Below, piece after piece: positions 57,704-64,000 of a stretch of DNA of 64,000 nucleotides. The notes beneath the pieces are model-generated. The model had not been told where the DNA came from and made no database searches. It saw only the letters and a program-made list of their open reading frames with translations. This stretch comes from Siphonodentalium dalli. Taxonomy: Eukaryota > Mollusca > Scaphopoda > Gadilida > Siphonodentaliidae. Location of the stretch: contig CP136068.1 of the NCBI GenBank assembly GCA_032622095.1, positions 183,898,796-183,962,795 of the forward strand, given 5' to 3'. Numbering within the stretch: position 1 is the first letter of the stretch; every line of letters starts with the position of its first letter. A program made the translations under genes and the position numbers.

Positions 57704-59461
57704 ATGGATCCAAATGATTTTAATATACTCTTTTCAAACGATGAAATGAGTGACGACGACGACGAATTATTGATGGCAATTGATTTATCATCTGCTGAAT
57801 ACCAATCAGTTAGTTTTGAGGAAGTCATGGAAGCTCTAGACATTCCAATGAGACCAAGAGATAGTGAGATGAAGTCTAGCAGTAGGACTGGCACTGGCAG
57901 TATTAACCCTGACAGTACAAACACAACCAATTCAATCACAATGACTACTTCTCCCACAAGGCCCACTGCAAAAACAGAATTAGCTGAGAGTTCTTTGAAG
58001 AAATCCAGATTTGACAAAAAATCTGAATCCGACATTGCCGCATTAGAACAATTCGCGCAATCCAAATCCACAAAAAAGAATAACAAATGGGGTGTGAAAT
58101 TGTTCACGGAGTGGTGCACGGCCATGGGTCATCACATTAATTTTGAAACTATTGATAAACAATCTCTCAATACACACCTCAGGCGCTTCTACTGTGAAGC
58201 TAAACCAATTAACACCACCCAACGAGCTAAAGTGATGCCGGAAAATCTTGCTGGCGATTACCACAAAAACACTCTGATTAATCTCCGAGGAGCACTGAAT
58301 CGCCATCTTTAAGATTTAAAACGCGATATCGACATCATCAAAGATAAGGAGTTTAAGCAAAGTAACAAAATCCTGTCCGCAAAGTTGAAACATATGGTAC
58401 AAACTGGAGTCTCGCGGCCTACAAAACACAAGGCGGTCATAACAGATCAAGATCTGAAGAAAATAGTGACATACCTTTCTCATAAAGACTCCCCTATTAC
58501 ACTCCGCCAAAGAGTCTGGTGCCTAATTGCCATTCACTATGTTTCAAGAGGACTTGAATTCCATGTTCAACTGAAATTGAACTCATTTGAGTTCCTGCAA
58601 GATGAGAATGGAAGACTTTATGCTTCCATTAATCACGAAACGCACGAAAAAACATATCAAGGTGGCCTGGATTCAAGAGAGAGCACTGCTCAGGACAAGC
58701 GTATGTATGCAACATCAGATTCATGCTGTCCCGTGACTGCCCTGAAACTTCTAATACAGAAAACAGATCCCAACGCTGAATTCTTGTTCAATCAAATAAA
58801 CGTTGAAATTACAAAATCAATAAACCCCAAGAATGTTAGCATATGGTACCAGGACGCACCTTTAAAAAAACGGACATTTTCCAATTTCATGACCGACATC
58901 TCAAAATCTGCAGGTACGAGCGAAAGATACACATCGCATTGTCTTCGTGCGACAGCGATTCAACATCTCAATGATGCTGGGTTTGAACTACGTAACATTA
59001 TGTTCATGAGCGGGCATAGAAATGAGTCATCAATCCGAAGTTACAACCGGGAATTCACATCAAAACAAAAGCAACAGTTAAGTGATTCGCTCGCAGAATT
59101 AGGCAACAGCACTGTGAGTAAAAATCCCCAATGTGAAACTCATGAGCATCTAACCTCGACAGAGCAGCGTTATGCTCAAACAAATCCAGCTGCGGCAACG
59201 TCTTCCACAATCGCAGATATCAACAATTTGGTCGTCAGTGAAAATCCTGCTGAAATTCCTGCAAATCAAGCATTACCAACAATCGAAGCAAAGGAAATGG
59301 CACCTACGGCTACAGCCCACATCGAAACCTCTCTAACATGCATCGAAAAAAATTCACAGGCTGCAAACATTTTAGCCCATGGTTTGATGAGCAACTGCAA
59401 GCTTAGTTTCAAAAACTGTAACATTTCTTTTGGAGGCAGTAACCAAGCCAACACAAATTAA
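57704..59461 (+). pseudogene. Crypton-type tyrosine recombinase, one in-frame stop
   Basis: A single frame from ATG 57704 to TAA 59459-59461 (about 585 codons) is broken only by TAA at 58310-58312. The N-terminus is acidic (DDDDELL) followed by a Ser/Thr-rich linker and a SAM-like core-binding region (about 58040-58340). The catalytic part has the tyrosine-recombinase set: Arg in YVSRGLE (near 58548), His-x2-Arg in HCLRATA (near 58939), Gly-His in SGHRNESS (near 59009) and the nucleophile Tyr in RSYNRE (near 59042). This matches the DUF3504/Crypton family, whose domesticated relatives include ZMYM2-4, QRICH1 and KCTD1. A ~130-residue Ala/Thr-rich tail follows. Such proteins integrate circular DNA by site-specific recombination. 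The position of the stop, between the core-binding and catalytic parts, would abolish function unless read through. Element borders were not identified. Confidence 0.8.
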
Positions 59462-59966
59462 TAGACTCTTCACAAAAACTGACTTCACTATCCAAATGTG
59501 AATTTCTCAGCATTAGTTAGCTGTTAGTGTTATGTTTCTATCACCAGTCACCAGCTGACACTGGCTGACCATAAAATTTGAACAATAATTACAATTATCA
59601 TGTCATTTAATTCTCTTTCAACGGAAAAAGTTCACGAAGTTCAATATTTGTGTAACCCAATGTTATTAATGTTTATTCTTACCATGTGTTTAACTTGTTA
59701 ATTGAATTATGTCGTTATAAATTAAATTAAATCAAACTTTCAATATTTTCATCCCGCCATGGAATTCTCGAAACGGAAGTGTGTACGTTTGACCGACTTT
59801 TATTTTCTAAAATTAGATTACAGATGAACTGAGAGAATCGAGCGTTTGGGCTGATTTCGCATTTCGGCTAAGCTAAACATTATCGTACCCAAGTCGGCAT
59901 GTTTAAAACCATCTAAATGATAACAAATCGAATAATTAATTATACCAGTATGTAAATATAACAAGT
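59462..59966. other. No supported gene; 3' flank of the Crypton
   Basis: AT-rich, with AATAAA-like sequences but no clear border of the element. Confidence 0.5.
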
Positions 59967-60106
59967 GAACGGCAGTTTCAACATGGTCATGGGTTTTGAC
60001 CGCGAGAAAATTTCAGCAAACTTTGCATGAACCCCTTCGGGGTTCATGCAGTTTGCTGAAATTTTCTCGCGGTCAAAATCCCATGACCACATTGAAACTG
60101 CCGTTC
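59967..60106. repeat. Near-perfect snap-back palindrome, ~68-bp arms
   Basis: GAACGGCAGTTTCAACATGG...GCAAACTTTGCATGAACCCC meets its complement at about 60036 (ACCCCTTCGGGGT). Only a few mismatches occur across 140 bp (for example GGGTTTTGACC versus GGTCAAAATCCC). Like 11883-12057, it has almost no loop. Confidence 0.85.
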
Positions 60107-60487
60107 ATTTCTTATATAAACTTGTATCTAAATCATACCAAGTTTATAAGTTTATAAGCCCATAAATGCAAAAACAAAGTTGATTGCTTACAATTATGCA
60201 CCAGCATACTCATTTCAACATATTGGAAAGAATTATCTCAAATATGTTGTCGCAAAAAGATCACAATTTCCGTTAGTCGAGTATCCATGCAGTTCGAACG
60301 ATTGGAAAGAAAGATTGGCCGATTTTGCCAATGAAGAAAATACGCGATAAAAGTAGCTCGAGGCCGCTCAAGTCAAGATTGTCTTATTAATAGACACTGA
60401 CGTGCATGAACAACTAATATTTGTGTCATTAAATCACTTCGAATTTGAAAATAGAAATATCAAAACCAGTCGTAAGTCGGGATTTTT
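60107..60487. other. No supported gene
   Basis: The CCAGTCGTAAGTCGGGATTT stretch (near 60466) immediately before the MITE is also found before the related MITE at 36290-36308, so it may belong to the element. Confidence 0.5.
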
Positions 60488-60850
60488 TTACCCTGTGCCA
60501 ATGCATTCTTGTATATATGCGAGTCGATCATAGGTCGCCTCGCATATATAAGAGAATGCATTGGCCTAACAATTTTTTATCATTTGTTTTAAATAAATGT
60601 TTCTTACAATTTTTAGGACATAAATAAAAAACATCCATTACCCTGCAGGGAGCCCCACACATATATAGAAGCATATAGAAGAGTGTCGTCTGATCATGTT
60701 TGTCTGGGGTTCTGTATGGGTGAAATTATAACATTGTTAAAGAATACAAGAACAAATTATTAAAATTGTTAGGCCAATGCATTCTCTTATATATGCGAGG
60801 CGACCTATGGTCGACTCGCATATATAAGAGAATGCATTGGCACAGGGTAA
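60488..60850. mobile_element. Two-hairpin MITE (TTACCCTGTGCC ends), complete
   Basis: Ends TTACCCTGTGCCAATGCATT and AATGCATTGGCACAGGGTAA. Hairpin 1 is at 60499-60567 and hairpin 2 at 60775-60842; both have CATTCTCTTATATATGCGAG-type arms around GACCATAGGTC-like loops. The ~200-bp middle contains TTACCCTGCAGGGAGCCCCA, which appears inverted in the middle of the 36309-36635 copy. Confidence 0.8.
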
Positions 60851-61805
60851 AACCAATTGTGTACACAAATTTGAAAATATAAATTCGATACTATATTAAT
60901 TTGACATTAATCCGCCTAATGCATTGACATTCTGCCATTTTACCTCTAATTTGAAAATGAAATTACGCCTTCGAAGTTTTCCGGTTTCGCATTAGGCTGT
61001 TAACCATCTAATTTTTACAGGTGACGCCAGTTGTCACAACAGCCATGTTATTTGGCAAAAATTTGGAAATCAATTATTGTTTGGCATCTTTAATGTCTAA
61101 ATATGCAACAAAGCGATAAAATTTCACTTTGAAGCGAACACTGATCATTTACTATGAAATTATTGCATAGGCTTGTATCATATATCGTGACTACTTTCTC
61201 ATTTATTATAGAAGGGCTTTATGCATGAGGGCAGCAACGTGTCTACAGATCGGAGGGTGTTTCATCCACCCGTCCACTGTAATACATGTCAACAGTTGGA
61301 AAAGTCACAATGTTATTAATTACAAATATGGACACTATGTTGTTTACCGGCAATCAACGCAATTTAAACCGCGGCGTTCTCTCAGGGGTAATCTTTGCAG
61401 CAAGAAATTTCAGGGTACAATTGTACCTGATATTTTCTTGCAGATATGTTCTTACATTCAATATAATAAACCTTGACCCACCAAACTGATCGACTCATGC
61501 CAAAGAGGAGAACGACGGGCGTTGTGGTGAATTATACTCTGTAAATTCACGTATCAATACTTTTTGAAATTCAGAAACATAGAAGTGACAAACGGTATCA
61601 TCATTGTTAATTTTTGGTTTAATTTCGAGAATAAAAACTAATTGAATTCACAAAAACCAGCTTGGTGAAACCTGGTTGAAATGCATGAACAATGTACATG
61701 CCTGACCATAGTATCTCCGCTTGTAGATCATTGCATAGATGAGTGAATTACATATAATAACTAACATTAATAATACTTTACACTACTCTGAAGTATTGTG
61801 CCATG
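60851..61805. other. No supported gene
   Basis: Overlapping frames at 61225-61489 (up to 83 codons) have no family resemblance. Nothing repeated. Confidence 0.45.
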
Positions 61806-62411
61806 ACAATTACAAGACAATTACATGACCATTACATGACCATTACATGACCATTACATGACCATTACATGACCATTACATGACCATTACATGACCATTA
61901 CATGACCATTACATGACCATTACATGACCATTACATGACCATTACATGACCATTACATGACCATTACATGACCATTACATGACCATTACATGACCATTAC
62001 ATGACCATTACATGACCATTACATGACCATTACATGACCATTACATGACCATTACATGACCATTACATGACCATTACATGACCATTACATGACCATTACA
62101 TGACCATTACATGACCATTACATGACCATTACATGACCATTACATGACCATTACATGACCATTACATGACCATTACATGACCATTACATGACCATTACAT
62201 GACCATTACATGACCATTACATGACCATTACATGACCATTACATGACCATTACATGACCATTACATGACCATTACATGACCATTACATGACCATTACATG
62301 ACCATTACATGACCATTACATGACCATTACATGACCATTACATGACCATTACATGACCATTACATGACCATTACATGACCATTACATGACCATTACATGA
62401 CCATTACATGC
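61806..62411 (+). repeat. 11-bp minisatellite, unit ATGACCATTAC, ~53 copies
   Basis: From about 61825 the unit repeats without any visible substitution to 62411, preceded by two variant units (GACAATTAC). An 11-bp unit rotates through all frames, and both strands meet stops (ATGACCATTACATGA), so it is not coding. Perfect homogeneity points to recent expansion. Confidence 0.95.
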
Positions 62412-62439
62412 AAGTCTGAGTTTAGTGTGCCTGTCATTT

Positions 62440-62532
62440 GCAGAATGAGATCCCCAGAGAGTGAATGTAGTGACGCCATCCTGCACAGCGGGCTAGCATC
62501 ACTAAATTCGCGCTCTGAGAACCTCATTCTGC
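62440..62532 (+). other. Imperfect stem-loop after the minisatellite
   Basis: GCAGAATGAG (62440) pairs with CTCATTCTGC (62523), AGAG with CTCT, and GAATGTAGTGACGCC with GGCTAGCATCACTAAATTC, leaving a ~13-base loop. The size resembles a microRNA precursor or a small foldback repeat. Function unknown. Confidence 0.4.
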
Positions 62533-63124
62533 TTAGGCCTCATCTTCTCTGGAAAGTTTCTTTAATATCTTTAATATATTCTATACAAACTTCTTCACAC
62601 TGATTCTATTCCTTTTTGAGTTCAGTTTCTCTATATCCACAAATTGACAGACGACACATTGCCTAATCTAGGTTCCTAATGGGTGTATATCAATATATTC
62701 ACCGTTTGGCAACATAAAATCTGAGCCTCTGTCTCCCTTAATAGATGAGGTCATGCAAATGTGGTCCTCATGGGTGAATAAGCGTGATTACCTCCCCTTG
62801 TGCGTGGATGTTTATTCTCTTTGTACATTCGTATGGATGTGTGCTTTCCAAAAATGGTAAATCTTTCTTAGATCCCATTTCCTGATTGCAGTAATCTTGA
62901 TGACATCATCAAAGTTTTTCACTTCTCGTTGTCTTCTATGTATTGTTTGTTGACATTTGTCATTCCGCCATGTTCCATGCTGTTCTGTGAACTGTACTCA
63001 CAATTGTCTACATGGCACACCTACTTTGCGTGTGAAAACATTTCACGGTTGACTGCCACACACAGCATTGACAGATGTGTAATTGCTGTCCCTAGATAAA
63101 AAAGTGCATTAACTGTATGAGATC
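62533..63124. other. Upstream region of the 63.1-kb gene
   Basis: No gene. Probably includes the 5' flank of the following gene; no clear promoter element. Confidence 0.4.
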
Positions 63125-63998
63125 ATGGCTGACAACACAGGTACTCATGGTATTGATCGAGTTACTCCGCAAACGGACATAATTATTAACGCTATATTCA
63201 AGGAACAGTGCGCCGATAAAGAGAACAAGGACATATCAATGTATATAAGTTGGGCGCTTGATTATATACACAACACGACCGCAGATGACTTCATTAGCCA
63301 ATGTGTTTTGGCAGCCGTAGATTACGAAAAAACACTTTAAATTGTTCGGGGATGCAATATTTGAAAAATGTGTTAAGCTGCCTAGTTTCCCGTTTGATCC
63401 ACAGTCGAGTCTAAAAAATCGAATCCATCGCTACGCGGGTGTTGATAATGGCACAAACTCAGTATGCTACAAATTTGCCAAAGACATATATAAATTATTG
63501 TATTTCTTCATGGATGAGAACCCGGATCATATACGCGAGATAATTAGTTCTGCAAACACTCGTCGCTTAGCGTCCACATCCCAAAATCTAGTTCAAATGA
63601 AGACTCAGTCCACACAAACAGACTTTTGCTCACTTATCAACGACCTGACAAACATTAAAGGTGACATTATTGTTCTCAAGGATGCAGATATCCGTCTCTC
63701 TGACGCCGTCGCAAAATCTATTCCCCAGATAGAAGGCATGCTAGCTAACTTGAACTCACGTCAAGCGGAAATCGAATCCCTGATATCTGATCTAAAATAT
63801 GAAGTTGAAAATAACGCGTGTGCGATGAATTCGGTTACAGATGAAAAGTTAAACGGAGTGGCGTCATTAAGAACGAAAATAAAGCTCATAGAGCATGACA
63901 TAGGCTCCGTAGTAGAAGGAGTTGACTCAATACATAAGGATGTTCAATCTCAAAAAGGCTGCATTGGAACGCTGAGAGATGATATGAAACAAATGTGA
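63125..63998 (+). pseudogene. Unrecognised coiled-coil protein gene with one frameshift, at the window edge
   Basis: The first 71 codons (ATG 63125 in context ATCATGGCT, stop 63338-63340) and the following 218-codon frame (63342-63998) belong together: after the A6 run at 63326-63331 the other frame continues as KKHFKLFGDAIFEKC. The N-terminal ~150 residues look globular (ISWALDYIH; PQSSLKNRIHRYAGV; FAKDIYKLLYFFM). The rest, from about 63600, is heptad-rich (DIIVLKDADIRLSDAVAKSI; GMLANLNSRQAEIESLISDL) and should form a coiled coil. A stop lies at 63996-63998, but the window ends two bases later, so it may be another lesion with the gene continuing. An ORF1-like protein of a retrotransposon is one possibility; I do not recognise the family. 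Confidence 0.5.
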
Positions 63999-64000
63999 GG

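Noticed and set aside
61806-62411. Telomere-like repeat
   Set aside because: The 11-bp unit ATGACCATTAC does not resemble the TTAGGG-type animal telomere and lacks G-strand bias.

Overview
The window looks like AT-rich nuclear DNA from an invertebrate animal, most likely a marine mollusc (bivalve). Evidence: there are no dense operon-like genes, rRNA or ribosome binding sites; there are SINEs with tRNA-like heads, many hairpin MITEs, long foldback elements, satellites, and a repeat with a (TCCG)n tract that I associate from memory with bivalve genomes. The species assignment is inference. No host gene with recognisable exons was found. Nearly everything interpretable is mobile or repetitive DNA.

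Layout. 0-9 kb: a small hairpin repeat, then a ~6.4 kb candidate DNA transposon (about 2242-8657). Its ends are diverged modules in inverted orientation, and it carries one long intronless, now broken gene (3328-7869). That gene encodes a zinc-binding N-terminus, a long uncharacterised middle, a region resembling FEN/XPG (PIN-fold) nucleases and a C-terminal cysteine-rich CXC (tesmin/TSO1-like) domain. 9.1-30.7 kb: a 566-bp near-identical direct repeat brackets a ~20.3 kb block whose two ends are inverted CACTGCC termini with TA on each side. Inside lie snap-back palindromes, TTAA-flanked hairpin MITEs, GC-rich GCGCCGAAAGC elements, a poly-C-rich repeat mosaic, a palindrome-array element and a 385-bp satellite. 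31.6-35.8 kb and 40.1-48.4 kb: two giant foldback elements with the same plan, in which unique outer arms flank degenerate (about 42 bp) or regular (about 175 bp) tandem repeats that switch orientation near the middle. 36-39 kb: more hairpin MITEs, a 523-bp long-TIR element and a tRNA-derived SINE. 49.9-50.5 kb: a second SINE. 53-57 kb: three copies of a ~500-bp sequence, one split by a later insertion. 57.7-59.5 kb: a Crypton-type tyrosine recombinase gene with all catalytic residues but one in-frame stop. 60-62.4 kb: a snap-back palindrome, a two-hairpin MITE and a homogeneous 11-bp minisatellite. 63.1-64 kb: a coiled-coil protein gene with one frameshift, at the window edge.

The coding genes do not form a pathway. 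Two are transposon genes (the FEN-like/CXC gene by context, the Crypton by homology) and the third is unassigned. All three are intronless and only lightly damaged, so these elements were either active recently or the lesions are partly assembly errors, since two shifts lie in A-runs. The main lead is the FEN-like/CXC gene inside inverted modular ends, which may represent a transposon group not yet described. The next is a 26-bp hairpin arm that recurs at about a dozen sites inside MITEs with different ends.
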